Shown here: piece after piece, positions 50,049-63,748 of the stretch | Layout of the letters: the number at the start of each line of letters is the position of its first letter | Position numbering within the stretch: the stretch's first letter is position 1 | Origin: Leptospira ainlahdjerensis | GTDB lineage: Bacteria; Spirochaetota; Leptospiria; Leptospirales; Leptospiraceae | DNA: 64,000 nucleotides | Assembly: GCF_016919175.1 (NCBI RefSeq) | Contig: NZ_JAFFPU010000030.1 | Span: 1 to 64,000 of the forward strand | Direction of reading: 5' to 3' | Notes under the pieces: model-generated | What the model was told of the DNA's origin: nothing | Database searches by the model: none | What the model saw: only the letters and a program-made list of their open reading frames with translations | Made by a program: the position numbers and the translations under genes

Positions 50049-50399
50049 CTAATCTCGATAGGGTGCAACCGAAGATCGATATCGATTGGGACGGATGGAA
50101 TTATAATGAATCAGACAACCTTCTTCTCCTTGCAATCGACGTACACATACGTCTCGACAGTTTCCTCTCCGTTGGTCTTTGGCATTCGTATCTGGGTATA
50201 CTTTGTCGCATTCTTTGAGACAAAAGTCGAGTTTGATGTTGCAGGCTTTGATCGTTTCGATTTCTTCTCTCGACATAAGTTTGGTCGGAAGTTCGGGCCT
50301 TACTTCCCTTCTTGTTTCCAAGTTGTCGTTGACTCGGCAAAGAATCCATACCGGAAGGAGTAAAATCAAAACGTAAATTCGAATTTTCAATTTGGACAT
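50049..50399 (-). CDS. Small Cys-rich exported protein, downstream of a pair
   Basis: A 116-residue predicted exported protein: signal segment (KLKIRIYVLILLLPVWILC), then a charged region and a cysteine-patterned segment with KACNIKLDFCLKECDKVYPD (Cx6Cx3C) followed by GNCRDVCVRRLQGEEGC (Cx3Cx8C). The paired Cx3C motifs suggest a disulfide-linked helical hairpin. It could be a lipoprotein if WILC is a lipobox. It overlaps the upstream small Cys-rich gene by 13 bp. There is no strong ribosome-binding site, consistent with translational coupling. Confidence 0.62.
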   Translation of the reverse strand: MSKLKIRIYVLILLLPVWILCRVNDNLETRREVRPELPTKLMSREEIETIKACNIKLDFCLKECDKVYPDTNAKDQRRGNCRDVCVRRLQGEEGCLIHYNSIRPNRYRSSVAPYRD

Positions 50400-50626
50400 C
50401 CGAAAGTATAAGCGAGCAAACAGAGCTTGAAGTATTGATTCGGATCCGGATCGGGATACAGAAGGACCTTTTTTTCCATACATTCCACAAAACATTTTCT
50501 TTGTTTGTAGTCATCGGCCCTTCCGTCGGACATCTTATGCGCATCGACGATAAGATTGCATTCTAAGAATGTGAATTCTAAGAACAGCCATAGGAGGGTC
50601 TTAAAGTTTTTGGTTTTCAGAATCAT
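50387..50626 (-). CDS. Small Cys-rich exported protein, upstream of a pair
   Basis: A 79-residue predicted exported protein or lipoprotein: signal segment (KTLLWLFLEFTFLEC, Cys23 as possible lipid site), then KCFVECMEKKVLLYPDPDPN (Cx3C) and KLCLLAYTFGC (Cx7C). The Cx3C-x-YPD arrangement resembles that in the next gene (CLKECDKVYPD), so the two are likely distant paralogues. The frame is open to 50719 from a TTG, but the ATG at 50626 starts the signal segment. No family is recognised. Confidence 0.58.
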   Translation of the reverse strand: MILKTKNFKTLLWLFLEFTFLECNLIVDAHKMSDGRADDYKQRKCFVECMEKKVLLYPDPDPNQYFKLCLLAYTFGCPN

Positions 50627-50774
50627 ATTTAGCAAATAGAATATACAAAATGATACATATTCTCTTAAAGAATTATTTTTAGAAACCGTGACATTTTCAG
50701 AGATTGAATCTGATTCCAAACTTTGACGGGAAGGAACTCAAAGTTATTTCTTTTGGTTTTTTCTAAGATTCGCG

Positions 50775-51962
50775 TTAAGCAAAATTCTTTTGCGAATGGG
50801 GAATGGGGTCTTCGTTTATTTCGGGGCGTACGGGTAGATTGATATAAAAACGAGTATATTCGTTTTCCTTACTTTCGTAATATATTTCCCCGCCGTGATC
50901 TTTGATAATTCCTGTGCTTACGGAAAGGCCGAGTCCGGTTCCTTTGTCCACTTTTTTCGTTGTAAAAAAAGGACTGAATACTTTTTTTGCTTCTTCTTTC
51001 GGAATTCCGATCCCACGATCCTCGATGCTCATCTGAATCCAAAGGTTGGTGTCCTTTTCGAATTTTTTAGCCTTAATTACGATGATCTTATTGGAATCGT
51101 ATTTCGGATATTTTTGATTGAGAGCATCTCTTGCATTGTTCAAAAGATTGAGAACTACTTGCTGAATTTGTTGAGGTACGCAGAAAACGTCGGGCAGAGA
51201 ATCTTGAAATTGCATTTCTATGTGGATTGTATCTTTTTTGAAAAGTTGCTGGCAGAGAGAAACCGTCTTTTGGATCACTTCCTGAAAATTCACTCTGGAG
51301 AAAACGTGTTTTTCTTGCCTAGCTAATCTCAAGAGATCCTTAGTGATTTTCGAAATTCTTTCTCCTTCATCAAGTATATTGCTTGCGTATTTAAGAATGG
51401 AGTCATCTTGACTTTGACCCAGAATCAATTGCGCGTAGTTGATGATAATCGTAAGAGGATTGTTTATTTCGTGAGCGACTCCAGTTGCGAGAAGACTAAT
51501 CGCTTCCAGTTTTTGGGCTTGGATCAACTGAGACTTCAGTGTTTCATTCTGTTTTTCTGCTTCTTCCAAAAGTGTTCTCTCTTCCGATTCTTTGAGAGCT
51601 CTTTCTATGGAATAATTAAGTTTTGTGATCTTGTTCTTTGAGATATAATCGGTAGCACCTTGTTTTAAGGCTTCAATCGCCGCGTCCTCTCCTAACCAGC
51701 CGGAAACAAAAAGAAAAGGTACGTAAGGATGATACTTTCTCACTATCTCCAGCGCTTCCATTCCGTCAAAGGAGGGTAAAGAAAAATCGGAGAGAACCAA
51801 GTCCGGTTCGCTCGCCTGCACTTCTTGAATGAGTTCTTCCTTTGTCTGGATTTGTTTATAAGAAAAGTCTAAACCGCTCGCACTGATCTGGCGGATCATT
51901 AAACCAAGGTCGTTCGGATTGTCTTCTATACAGACGATGTAGATTTTTCTCTGAATCATCAT
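50775..51962 (-). CDS. REC-histidine kinase (response regulator receiver fused to kinase)
   Basis: A 395-residue cytoplasmic protein from the ATG at 51962. An N-terminal receiver domain (phospho-acceptor D59 in [13 protein letters not shown]) is followed by a coiled linker, HisKA (H164 in [11 protein letters not shown]) and HATPase ([48 protein letters not shown]). Its start overlaps the stop of the CheY-like gene as ATGATGA, which means coupled translation. It may take phosphate from upstream partners through D59 and signal onward. No output regulator is adjacent. Confidence 0.92.
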   Translation of the reverse strand: MMIQRKIYIVCIEDNPNDLGLMIRQISASGLDFSYKQIQTKEELIQEVQASEPDLVLSDFSLPSFDGMEALEIVRKYHPYVPFLFVSGWLGEDAAIEALKQGATDYISKNKITKLNYSIERALKESEERTLLEEAEKQNETLKSQLIQAQKLEAISLLATGVAHEINNPLTIIINYAQLILGQSQDDSILKYASNILDEGERISKITKDLLRLARQEKHVFSRVNFQEVIQKTVSLCQQLFKKDTIHIEMQFQDSLPDVFCVPQQIQQVVLNLLNNARDALNQKYPKYDSNKIIVIKAKKFEKDTNLWIQMSIEDRGIGIPKEEAKKVFSPFFTTKKVDKGTGLGLSVSTGIIKDHGGEIYYESKENEYTRFYINLPVRPEINEDPIPHSQKNFA

Positions 51963-52408
51963 AAAGCGCGTTTGTTCATTAGAATCCAATAAAATCCGAT
52001 TTCCGACGCCACGTCGCTGAATTTATTAAATTCGAGCGGCTTTACAACATAGCTGTTTACGCCTAGACGATAGCTTTCCACAATATCCTTTTCTTCAGCG
52101 GAAGAGGTAAGAATGACAACTGGAATGAGTTTTGTGAGTTCTTCACTTCTTACCTTTCTTAAAACTTCGATCCCGTCGACCTTCGGCATTTTTAAATCGA
52201 GTAAAATCAAGGAAGGAAGCTGCATTTTGTCCCTGTTTTCGTATCTCCCCGTTGCAAAAAGATATTCTAAAGCCTCCTCTCCGTCTTTCACGAGTTTTAG
52301 CTGATTGGTAAGATTATGCTTTTTTAAACTTCTCAAAGCAAGTTCGGAATCCTGCGCGTTATCCTCCGCGTAAAGAATCGAAATCGAGTTATCCTCTATG
52401 TTTTGCAT
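51959..52408 (-). CDS. CheY/Rcp1-like single-domain response regulator
   Basis: A 149-residue single receiver domain with acidic pocket ([12 protein letters not shown]), phospho-acceptor D71 ([13 protein letters not shown]), Thr ([12 protein letters not shown]) and Lys ([10 protein letters not shown]). The long DKMQLPSL loop is typical of Rcp1-type regulators that partner with bacteriophytochrome-like kinases. The frame extends upstream to 52483, but the ATG at 52408 begins the domain and overlaps the upstream kinase by 20 bp. It sits between two kinase genes and is probably the shuttle between them. Confidence 0.92.
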   Translation of the reverse strand: MQNIEDNSISILYAEDNAQDSELALRSLKKHNLTNQLKLVKDGEEALEYLFATGRYENRDKMQLPSLILLDLKMPKVDGIEVLRKVRSEELTKLIPVVILTSSAEEKDIVESYRLGVNSYVVKPLEFNKFSDVASEIGFYWILMNKRAL

Positions 52409-53789
52409 CGTTGTCGTGAACTCCCAATGTGAAATAAAAACAAGCGCCGTTGTCCAGTTTGCTTTCAGCCCAAACTCTTCCATCGTGTTTTTCGATGACC
52501 CTTTTTACGATCGCGAGGCCAACGCCGGTTCCTTCAAATTCATCCGAATGGTGAAGCCTCTGGAAAATATTGAACAACTTGTGCACGTATTTCATTTCAA
52601 AACCCGCTCCGTTATCTTTTACAAAAAAGACGTTCTCTCCATCCCTTTCGAAAGATCCGATTTCAACTTTCGGATTTTCTTTTCCGCTCGAGTATTTGAA
52701 GGAATTGGAAACTAAATTAAAAAGAAGTTGTTTTAGGAGTCCGGAATCCGCTTTTGCTGTGGGAAGTTCTCCGACCGTAGCCTTAACTTTTGAGTTCGGA
52801 AAAGAATTGGCAACTTCTTCCAGAACCTTTTGCGCCATATCCTTTATGTTGATGGTTGTAAATTGAATTTCTTTTCTTCCAAGACGGGAGTATTCCAAGA
52901 GATCGTCTATGAGTTGACCCATGTTTTCCGCGTTTTTCATTATAATCTCAAGGATTCTTATTCCTTCTTCCGATAAAACGTTTCCATGATCTTCCATAAG
53001 AATTTTAGAAAATCCTGATATACCTCGGATTGGGGCACGGAGGTCGTGCGAAACGGAATAGGAGAAAGATTCCAAATCTCTGTTGGATCTTTCGAGTTTA
53101 GAAGAATAGTTTTTCAGGTTAGAATTCGAAGTTTCGATTAGAATCTCGGCTTCAAGACGTCTTTTATTCTCTTTGTATATTAGAATATACTGAAACGAAA
53201 TAAAGGAAAGATTCAGAACTATCGCGACAAAGATAAGGCCTACCGCGAATTTTAGATTGGATTCCGATCTTTCCCTTCTTTGTTGAAAAAGACGAATTTC
53301 TTCTTTTTTCATTTCTTTTAGAAGGGTTCGAATTCTTTCACTCAGAGTGTTTCCTTTGGAAGAATGAAACGGCGCCGCGTAACTTCCAGGAGGTTTTAAG
53401 TTTTGCTTTACTACGGTGAATTCCATAAAATCGATCTTTTCATCGATCAGTGGTTTTAATACGGAGATTCTACTTTGTTGTAGTGTGTTGTCGATCGTTA
53501 ACGATCTTAAATTTTCCATCGCGGCGAGGAGGATCGTTTTGTTATTATGATATGCTTCCAATAGGTTCGAGTCTTTATAAAGAATATAACTCCTAAGAGA
53601 CGCGTGCATTTCGTTAAAGGCGGAAAGGCTCTCTTCCAGATTTGTGAGAACTTCCTGAGTATGGGATTCCCATTTTCTTAGATCGGATGATTGATTGATT
53701 GCGTAGAATGCGGATCCTGCAATTACCGCATTCAGAAGAATGATGACTATAATTCCGAGGATGACGTTCTTTTCAATCGTACTCTTCAA
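52389..53789 (-). CDS. CHASE3-like membrane sensor histidine kinase
   Basis: A 466-residue kinase. Helix 1 (residues ~8-30), a helical extracytoplasmic CHASE3-like sensor ([31 protein letters not shown]), helix 2 (~180-202), coiled coil, then HisKA ([22 protein letters not shown]) and HATPase ([56 protein letters not shown]). The kinase type with [13 protein letters not shown] matches those paired with Rcp1-like regulators, and exactly such a regulator overlaps its 3' end. It is the first gene of the three-gene phosphorelay. Confidence 0.93.
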   Translation of the reverse strand: MKSTIEKNVILGIIVIILLNAVIAGSAFYAINQSSDLRKWESHTQEVLTNLEESLSAFNEMHASLRSYILYKDSNLLEAYHNNKTILLAAMENLRSLTIDNTLQQSRISVLKPLIDEKIDFMEFTVVKQNLKPPGSYAAPFHSSKGNTLSERIRTLLKEMKKEEIRLFQQRRERSESNLKFAVGLIFVAIVLNLSFISFQYILIYKENKRRLEAEILIETSNSNLKNYSSKLERSNRDLESFSYSVSHDLRAPIRGISGFSKILMEDHGNVLSEEGIRILEIIMKNAENMGQLIDDLLEYSRLGRKEIQFTTINIKDMAQKVLEEVANSFPNSKVKATVGELPTAKADSGLLKQLLFNLVSNSFKYSSGKENPKVEIGSFERDGENVFFVKDNGAGFEMKYVHKLFNIFQRLHHSDEFEGTGVGLAIVKRVIEKHDGRVWAESKLDNGACFYFTLGVHDNDAKHRG

Positions 53790-54219
53790 GAAATCCCTAA
53801 ACCTTATAGAAAGAATGGAAACAAACTAAACCAAGGCCGTCTCCGAATAGAAACGAATAAGAAAACACCGTTTGGAGAACGAAAATCGAGATAACTTTTT
53901 TACTTGAATGTATTTAAAATAGCAAGAAAAACTTAAAAATTATCACTTTCTATTCAGTATTATAGTATACTAATGATGCGAAAGGCAAGAATTTATTTTC
54001 TCTTTCCATCTTTGTGCTGGCTTTTGTCAAAATACCTCGATAATCTTCTTTCTAAAAAACCGAGATCGTCGTGTGTTGCGTATTTAAAAAAGGAATATTC
54101 GATTCTTATAAAATCGAGAGGAAAAGGACGAAAGCTCGAGGTTTTGAAATCAATCGATGGATCTCGTAAGATTCTGTTCGAAGAAAAACCTCCTATCCTT
54201 ATGTCTCGAAATGCCGAGC
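53790..54219. other. Non-coding or doubtful gap
   Basis: About 430 bp. A plus-strand frame 53973-54434 and a minus-strand frame 53993-54238 both run into the methyltransferase gene and have no recognisable domain. The gap's right part (53880-53970) is AT-rich and probably contains the kinase promoter. I do not support a gene here. Confidence 0.4.
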
Positions 54220-55122
54220 CTATGGTCGAGGATTCCAATCGTCTACGGATTCGGAATTTAATTTTTCGAAACAGAGAGCCATCATATCTCCCTGATCGAA
54301 AAGTTTTACCGTCGGATCGGCTAAGTATTTCAGGATTTTATAAAGTACTCCCGCGTTTTTTTTTGCGGTCAATCCGCTCCCGTAGGAAACGTGTTTTTTC
54401 TTTTGAAATCCTAATGACTCGCAAAGTCGAATGATGCCGGAAAGCGAATAGTAGTAGAGATGTTCCGGAACATTGAGATATCTCCAAGATGGTCCTTGGA
54501 CTTTTGAAAGGATCCCCCATCTACAGGTGGAAAGAATAATCCTTCCTCCGGGTTTGAGAAGTGTATGAATTTTTTCTAATGTTTCTTTCGGTTTGTGCAA
54601 ATGTTCGATGGAGGCCCATAACGTGATGAGGTCGAACTTCTCCGATTCATCTTCCTTCCATTCTAAAAAATCTTTTTGTTCTACTTTGAGCCCGAGTTTT
54701 TCTTGTGCAAATTTTACGGGAGCCTCCGCGATATCCGTACCGTAGGAATCCCATCCTCTTTGTTGCATGTAGTCCACGAAATAGCCGGCGGCGCATCCGA
54801 CGTCCAGACAACGTTTCGCGGAGGGTAGTTTTTTTTCCCAAGCCTCGAATTCCAAATCTTTTAAGTTGAGACCGAAAACGCGAGAAATCTCATTTCTGAC
54901 TCCGTCCGAGAAATAATTGTCATAACCTCTGTCGCTTCGTTTTAAAAAATATTCCTCAGAATAATAAGAGGCAACCTCTTCGGGTGAAGGTTGAGGACTT
55001 ACTTGGACGAGAGCGCAACGTTCGCATTGAACAATCTGAAAAATTTCGTTTTTATGATTGGATTTTGAAAATAGCGGTTTGAACTTCGAGGAGCCGCAGG
55101 TATTGCAGGGGATACGTTCCAT
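54220..55122 (-). CDS. Class I SAM-dependent methyltransferase with N-terminal zinc ribbon
   Basis: A 300-residue protein. The N terminus has CNTC (residues 6-9) and CERC (34-37), a probable zinc ribbon, followed by [15 protein letters not shown] sequence seen in sugar or hydroxybenzoate methyltransferases. The Rossmann core has motif [15 protein letters not shown], then [25 protein letters not shown] and [12 protein letters not shown]. This zinc-ribbon plus methyltransferase type often acts on nucleotide-sugar or surface-glycan substrates, but the substrate here is unknown. It is divergent from the capA-like gene 87 bp away. Confidence 0.88.
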   Translation of the reverse strand: MERIPCNTCGSSKFKPLFSKSNHKNEIFQIVQCERCALVQVSPQPSPEEVASYYSEEYFLKRSDRGYDNYFSDGVRNEISRVFGLNLKDLEFEAWEKKLPSAKRCLDVGCAAGYFVDYMQQRGWDSYGTDIAEAPVKFAQEKLGLKVEQKDFLEWKEDESEKFDLITLWASIEHLHKPKETLEKIHTLLKPGGRIILSTCRWGILSKVQGPSWRYLNVPEHLYYYSLSGIIRLCESLGFQKKKHVSYGSGLTAKKNAGVLYKILKYLADPTVKLFDQGDMMALCFEKLNSESVDDWNPRP

Positions 55123-55209
55123 TCTATTATTCCTATCGGGTTAAGCTTCAAATACTTTGATAGAAATTCTGCTTTACGGGGATCTTCTCCGTGAAACTCA
55201 TGAAAGGAC

Positions 55210-56256
55210 ATGAAACAGGTAGTAGTTCATTCCATTTTTTCCTTTTTAATTTTGACTTCCTCCGTTCTTCTTGCCGATCAGCAAGCAAACACAACCATCA
55301 AGATCAAGGCGGTCGGAGACATGGTGCCCGGTACGAATTATCCGGAATCGCTCAATATTCAAGATCCGAGAACCTTTCTTTTTGGAAAGGTAGAGAATCA
55401 TCTAAAAGGTGCGGATATACTTTTCGGAAATTTTGAAAGCACTCTTACCACATATCCGAATACTTCGAAAGACACTTCCAGGAAAATGATCTTTGCGTTT
55501 CGAACTCCTCCTTCTTACGCGAAGGTCTTGAAGGAAGTCGGCTTTGATATTTTAAGCATTGCTAATAATCATTCTTTAGACTTTCATCAACAGGGTTTTG
55601 AAGATACTCAGAAAAATCTTTCCGATGCGGGAATTCGGTATACCGGCAAAAAGGGAATGATCACTTATATGAACGTAAAGAACGTTTCCGTAGCATGGAT
55701 CGGATTCTCGCATCTGAAGTCGCATAACAATGTGAATGAAATCGAAGAAGGTGTTGCTCTCGTTAAAGAAGCAAAGAAAAAGGCCCAACTCGTTTTTATT
55801 TCCTTTCACGGGGGAGCGGAAGGTGGTCCCGCTCTTCACGTTAAAAATCAGATGGAACGTTTTTACGGAGAATATAGAGGAAATCTCGTTGAATTCAGTC
55901 ATTCTTTAATCGATGCGGGAGCGGATCTTGTCATTGGACACGGTCCTCATCTTGTACGCGCTATGGAATTGTATAAGGGCCGGTTGATCGCGTATTCTCT
56001 CGGTAACTTTATGGGTTATAGAGCGCTTTCTTCACGGGGGATCGTCGGTTATTCTCTGGTCTTGGAGGCTGAAGTGGATTCTCAAGGGAAGTTTGTAAAA
56101 GGAAAAATCATTCCTCTTCAATTGGATTCCGCTTCGATTCCGGAATACGATCCTGAAAAGAAAACGATCGATCTTTTGAGAAAGCTAACCAGGGAAGATT
56201 TCCCTTCCAAGGGTCCTAAAATTTCCGAAGACGGAACGATTCTACCCGGAGCGTAA
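55210..56256 (+). CDS. CapA family (PgsA-like) exported metallophosphatase-fold protein
   Basis: A 348-residue protein with a signal peptide ([18 protein letters not shown]) and the CapA fold: [86 protein letters not shown] and [12 protein letters not shown]. The metal ligands (Asp, Asn, His) of this calcineurin-like fold are present. In other bacteria CapA takes part in poly-gamma-glutamate capsule synthesis; no capBC genes are near, so the role here is open. A hairpin terminator follows at 56332. Confidence 0.9.
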   Translation: MKQVVVHSIFSFLILTSSVLLADQQANTTIKIKAVGDMVPGTNYPESLNIQDPRTFLFGKVENHLKGADILFGNFESTLTTYPNTSKDTSRKMIFAFRTPPSYAKVLKEVGFDILSIANNHSLDFHQQGFEDTQKNLSDAGIRYTGKKGMITYMNVKNVSVAWIGFSHLKSHNNVNEIEEGVALVKEAKKKAQLVFISFHGGAEGGPALHVKNQMERFYGEYRGNLVEFSHSLIDAGADLVIGHGPHLVRAMELYKGRLIAYSLGNFMGYRALSSRGIVGYSLVLEAEVDSQGKFVKGKIIPLQLDSASIPEYDPEKKTIDLLRKLTREDFPSKGPKISEDGTILPGA

Positions 56257-56331
56257 AAAGTCCTTTTTCGAAACAGATTTTACGGAATCATCCAGAATTA
56301 TCGGATTTCATTCCCATTTTTATTCTTAAAT

Positions 56332-56380
56332 TTATACCTTTCCGTACGATTTCGTCGAAAGGTATAAAATCTTTTCTCTT
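56332..56380 (+). terminator. Terminator after the CapA-like gene
   Basis: TTATACCTTTC (56332-56342) and GAAAGGTATAA (56357-56367) form an 11-base perfect stem, followed by AATCTTTTCTCTT. It separates the capA-like transcript from the riboswitch-controlled operon. Confidence 0.75.
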
Positions 56381-56412
56381 GCTCCCTGAGTCCGCACCCT
56401 GAATTCTGGAAT

Positions 56413-56577
56413 CGTAGCTTGTTCGTCCTCGTAAAAGAGGAAGGGAATCCGGTTCGATTCCGGAGCTGAACCCGCAGCTGTAATCACCTCCAAAGAGGTT
56501 TTGTCAAGAATGCCACTGTGCTAACACGGGAAGGCGACAAAGCCGGTGAAAGCCAGAAGACCTAACAAGCCATAACA
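56413..56577 (+). ncRNA. Cobalamin (B12) riboswitch aptamer
   Basis: Conserved blocks appear in order: GGGAATCCGGTTCGATTCCGG, GAACCCGCAGCTGTAA, GCCACTG, ACGGGAAGGCG and the B12 box AGCCAGAAGACCTAAC. This order and spacing is diagnostic of the adenosyl/methylcobalamin riboswitch class. It lies upstream of the TonB-dependent receptor gene at 56662 and should shut expression when B12 is plentiful. Confidence 0.95.
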
Positions 56578-56586
56578 AACAAATAG

Positions 56587-56636
56587 GACTTTCGGGAGCT
56601 AAAGTCGGGTTTGAAAAATAGCTCCAATTTTTCTTT
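56587..56636 (+). terminator. Riboswitch expression platform with competing hairpins
   Basis: GGAGCTA (56595-56601) pairs with TAGCTCC (56619-56625) ahead of AATTTTTCTTT, an intrinsic terminator. An overlapping alternative hairpin, GACTTT (56587-56592) with AAAGTC (56601-56606), would use part of the same strand and could act as antiterminator. This suggests transcriptional control by B12. Confidence 0.78.
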
Positions 56637-56661
56637 CCCATTACTCCGTACCGTGTGAAAA

Positions 56662-58794
<2,133 letters not shown>

Positions 58795-58795
58795 T

Positions 58796-59959
<1,164 letters not shown>

Positions 59960-60156
59960 TCATAACTTCGGAGTTGGAATCGGGTCCCGCTTTCTTCAAA
60001 CGTAGAAAACGTTTTTGTCGGATTCGATTCTTAAAAAAGAATTCTGATTTTCAAGAAGAGGTGAGAATTCTTTTGAAATCTCTTGATTTTTTTTTAAAAA
60101 GAGATTCAATCCTCTCACAAAAAGCATAACCTTACACACAAGTTGAGAGGGATATA

Positions 60157-60335
60157 ATGAGAATCGTCCTCGGAAAAGGTATTTTGTAGGAATTCCTACA
60201 TGAAATTTTTTACTTTCGAAAAGTTTGATTTTATGATAGAGGAAAGTCTCCGGAATTTTTCCACCACCCGCCCCTCCACCCAAAATTTGGGAGGGGCGCG
60301 CGACGTTCACTGAAAGATTGTCGTAGTTCCGACAG
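60157..60335 (+). repeat. Palindrome-bounded repeat element, copy 3
   Basis: ATGAGAATCGTC start, perfect palindrome GTAGGAATTCCTAC (60186-60199), AAAAGTTTGATTTTATGATAG, a nine-base GC stem CGCCCCTCC/GGAGGGGCG, GCGCGCGAC, and GTCGTAGTTCCGAC (60320-60333). Boundary sites are 134 bp apart. The surrounding gap 59960-60396 has no gene. Confidence 0.87.
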
Positions 60336-60396
60336 ATTTTCGTCCTACCCCAACAACGTGTGGGTAAAGTTATGCACAAAAAGCGACGGTGAGAAT

Positions 60397-61056
60397 ATGC
60401 AGGAACTCTTTCAGGCGATAGCGAGCGGGCTCAGATCCAAAGTGATTGGTCTTTTAAAACGGGATCCCAGTCTATTCGAAAGTGTTACGGAAGAAGGAAT
60501 CACTCCGGTTTTATTTTCTATCTACTACGGAAAACTGGATCTCTCCAAAGAGATCTTCGAACTGAGTCCGAATCGAAATCTTTTCGAGGCCGCGGCGCTC
60601 GGAAATCTCGAAGAAACAAAAAGACTGATCTTGGAATTTCCGAAAGAGATCAACGTTCTTTCCAAAGACGGATGGTCCGCGTTGCACCTCGCTTCTTATT
60701 TCGGTCACTTAGAGATTGTAAGATTCTTGATCGAAGCCGGAGCCGACCTGAACCTCACGTCGAAGAGTAAGATGTCTTACGGAAATACGGCGCTGCATTC
60801 TGCGATTGCAACCGGAAGGAAGGAGATTGTAGAACTCCTTTTGGAAAAAGGCGCGGATGCGAACGCGATCCAAGAACCCGGAAAAATTACACCTTTGCAT
60901 CTCGCCGCAAGCCGTCCAGGGAGTATCGCAATCATTCATATCCTTTTGAAAAAAGGAGCCGACAAAACCAGTCGAAGCGAAGAAGAGCAAACCCCTTATG
61001 CGATCGCATTAGAAAAAGGGAATGTGGAAGAAGCGAGGGAATTGGAGATTTTTTGA
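60397..61056 (+). CDS. Ankyrin-repeat protein
   Basis: A 219-residue soluble protein with about five ankyrin repeats. The clear ones are [57 protein letters not shown] and [27 protein letters not shown]; the first two repeats are weaker. Ankyrin repeats bind proteins; no partner is evident. The frame is open from 60358, and the ATG at 60397 begins the first repeat ([11 protein letters not shown]). There is no signal peptide, so it acts in the cytoplasm unless exported otherwise. Confidence 0.88.
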   Translation: MQELFQAIASGLRSKVIGLLKRDPSLFESVTEEGITPVLFSIYYGKLDLSKEIFELSPNRNLFEAAALGNLEETKRLILEFPKEINVLSKDGWSALHLASYFGHLEIVRFLIEAGADLNLTSKSKMSYGNTALHSAIATGRKEIVELLLEKGADANAIQEPGKITPLHLAASRPGSIAIIHILLKKGADKTSRSEEEQTPYAIALEKGNVEEARELEIF

Positions 61057-61190
61057 TTTTTAAAATCTATCCTAATAATAAATTCGTATTTGATTCAATA
61101 CGTTCCCGCAAAGAAAAAAACAAAAACGGATCCGATTTTTGCCGAGGTCTTTTCCTGAAAAAAGCAAATTAGAGAAAGAGAGAATTGCAA

Positions 61191-61646
61191 ATGGAAACTT
61201 TAAGTTTTAAGATTTTAATTCACGCCGACGTAAAGACCGTTTGGCACAAGATGCTCGACGATCAGAGTTATCGAATTTGGACGGAAGCGTTTCACGCGGG
61301 TTCTTACTATGAAGGAAGCTGGGAAAAAGGAAGCATCATCCGCTTTTTGGGACCGGACGAAAACGGCGGCATCGGAGGTATGTACAGTCGGGTCAAAGAA
61401 AACATCATGTATCGATTTATTTCGATCGAACATTTAGGAATGATCAACAACGGAGTCGTCGATACCGAAAGCGAAGAGGTGAAAAAGTGGACTCCCGCTT
61501 TCGAGAATTATACGTTCCAAGAACAAGACTCCGGTAAAACGGAATTGATCATAGAGATGCAAACCGTACAAGAATACAAGGCTATGTTCGAAGATATGTG
61601 GCCCAAGGCATTAAAGGCGCTGAAGGATTTGTGCGAAGCCGGATGA
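61191..61646 (+). CDS. SRPBCC/AHSA1-like (START-fold) protein
   Basis: A 151-residue protein of the SRPBCC superfamily, a helix-grip fold with a large hydrophobic cavity. The pattern FKILIHADVKTVWHKMLDDQSYRIWTEAFHAGSYYEGSWEKGSIIRFLGPD, then MYRFISIEHLGMI and a long C-terminal helix (MWPKALKALKDLC) is typical of AHSA1-type members. It may bind a small hydrophobic ligand. Start: ATG at 61191, with AGAGAAAGAGAG upstream, is preferred to the TTG at 61185. It stands alone, followed by the tandem repeat region. Confidence 0.87.
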   Translation: METLSFKILIHADVKTVWHKMLDDQSYRIWTEAFHAGSYYEGSWEKGSIIRFLGPDENGGIGGMYSRVKENIMYRFISIEHLGMINNGVVDTESEEVKKWTPAFENYTFQEQDSGKTELIIEMQTVQEYKAMFEDMWPKALKALKDLCEAG

Positions 61647-61648
61647 GG

Positions 61649-62449
<801 letters not shown>

Positions 62450-62577
62450 GCTCACAAATGAGTCTTTTGGAGAGGCCACCGTTGTCAAATGCAAATCCGG
62501 AAAGGGTCGTTAAGGACGGAAAGTCCTTGAAAAAGGGAATCGGTATGAAATCCTTTTCCTAAAAGATAGAGGTAGAG

Positions 62578-62964
62578 ATGCAGGTTTCGTTTCGGATGGA
62601 TTGGAATAGAATTTTCTTTGGAAAGGGATTGTACTTTTTATTCCTCCTTGTGGTTTTGGGGATTCTTTCACCTGTTTTTTCCGTAAGCGAAGAAGAAGAG
62701 GAAAGACTTCTCGAAAAGGCGCTCGTTGAAAGCGCGGTAACACCCGGACAAAAACAAGCCGTCGCCAATTATCTCAGAGCGACTGCGGTTGCAAAAAGAA
62801 ACAGAGCCAACGAACTTCGAGAACTCGCGAAACTTTCCAGAGGAGAAAAATTTCTCCATGCACAAGCTCGAAAAGAAAAACTTCATAGAATGGCGGATTC
62901 TTTAGATAGACAGGCAGATCGTCACGAAACGGCGCTCAAACAGTTGCCGATCGAAAGTCATTGA
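62578..62964 (+). CDS. Small exported helical protein, unknown
   Basis: A 128-residue protein with an N-terminal signal segment (LYFLFLLVVLGILSPVFSVS) and an all-helical, highly charged mature part (EEEEERLLEKALVESAVTPGQKQAVANYLRATAVAKRNRANELRELAKLSRG ... DSLDRQADRHETALKQL). It is probably a periplasmic coiled-coil or helix-bundle protein. GAGGTAGAG directly upstream supports the ATG. I do not recognise the family. Confidence 0.75.
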   Translation: MQVSFRMDWNRIFFGKGLYFLFLLVVLGILSPVFSVSEEEEERLLEKALVESAVTPGQKQAVANYLRATAVAKRNRANELRELAKLSRGEKFLHAQARKEKLHRMADSLDRQADRHETALKQLPIESH

Positions 62965-63062
62965 TTCAAAAAATAGAATGTGATTGAATTGGTTCTAAGA
63001 ATTTAGAAAGGCCCCTTTCTTCGGACCGTTTCCGAGTTTTTAGAGAAAAGTCTTCCCGCGCC

Positions 63063-63683
63063 CTAATTCTTCTTTTTTATCCGGATTCTATCTAATAAAA
63101 TTTTCAGACATTCCTCCGCGATCTGGTCCGGTCCTTTTTCGGCGTCGATCCGAATCGTTTCCTTTGGAAGAATTCTCTCATAAGCGGAATGAATCTTTTC
63201 CAGTTGCGAAAGAGTTTCGAATCTTTCCTTTTCTTCCTTTCTTCGGCTCAATCTTTCCAGAGCGATTTTCGGTTTTAGATTCAGATAAAAAAGAACGTCC
63301 GGAATTCTAAACTTTTGATCCAGGTTTTTTTGGAGAATCGTTTCCGGAGAAAGATCGGGTCCGCTCTGATACGCAGCCGTGGAATACATATATCGATCTA
63401 AAAGAACATTCTTTCCGGATTTCAGCGCGGGAAGAATATTTTGTTTTAAGGATTCTTCTCTGTCGGCAAGAAAGGCTTCGATCTGTTCTTCCGTTTTGAG
63501 TTCGATCTCTCCTCTTAAAAACTTTCTCAAAAACTTTCCGGTTTCTAAATGGGTTGGCTCTGTGAACGAGACCGCGGGAATTTCTTCTTTGAGAAGAAGT
63601 TCAGTCACCGATCTGCAAAGAGTGGACTTTCCACTTCCGTCGATGCCTTCAAATACCACGAAGAGCGGAGATTCTTTTTTCAT
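63063..63683 (-). CDS. tmk: Thymidylate kinase
   Basis: A 206-residue dTMP kinase, which makes dTDP for DNA synthesis. The P-loop is GIDGSGKST (residues 13-21), then the DR(Y) substrate motif [14 protein letters not shown] and the lid [13 protein letters not shown]. The frame is open 15 codons upstream to a TTG at 63728, but the ATG at 63683 with GGAAAAGG upstream gives the standard N terminus ([16 protein letters not shown]). It is divergent from the lipoprotein gene at 63749. Confidence 0.96.
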   Translation of the reverse strand: MKKESPLFVVFEGIDGSGKSTLCRSVTELLLKEEIPAVSFTEPTHLETGKFLRKFLRGEIELKTEEQIEAFLADREESLKQNILPALKSGKNVLLDRYMYSTAAYQSGPDLSPETILQKNLDQKFRIPDVLFYLNLKPKIALERLSRRKEEKERFETLSQLEKIHSAYERILPKETIRIDAEKGPDQIAEECLKILLDRIRIKKKN

Positions 63684-63748
63684 TTTTACCTTTTCCAATT
63701 CAACCTTGACAGGGACGGATCGATTCAAAACCGTTCTTCTTTAGATAC

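Noticed and set aside
49853..50068. 71-residue minus-strand frame overlapping the end of the Cys-rich gene
   Set aside because: TTG start with no ribosome-binding site, very polar sequence and no family. Too weak to call.
50101..50544. Alternative frames across the Cys-rich pair
   Set aside because: They lack signal segments and the cysteine pattern seen in the chosen frames.
53973..54434. 153-residue plus-strand frame overlapping the methyltransferase 3' end
   Set aside because: Half of it is antisense to a clear methyltransferase; basic, low-complexity product without a recognised domain.
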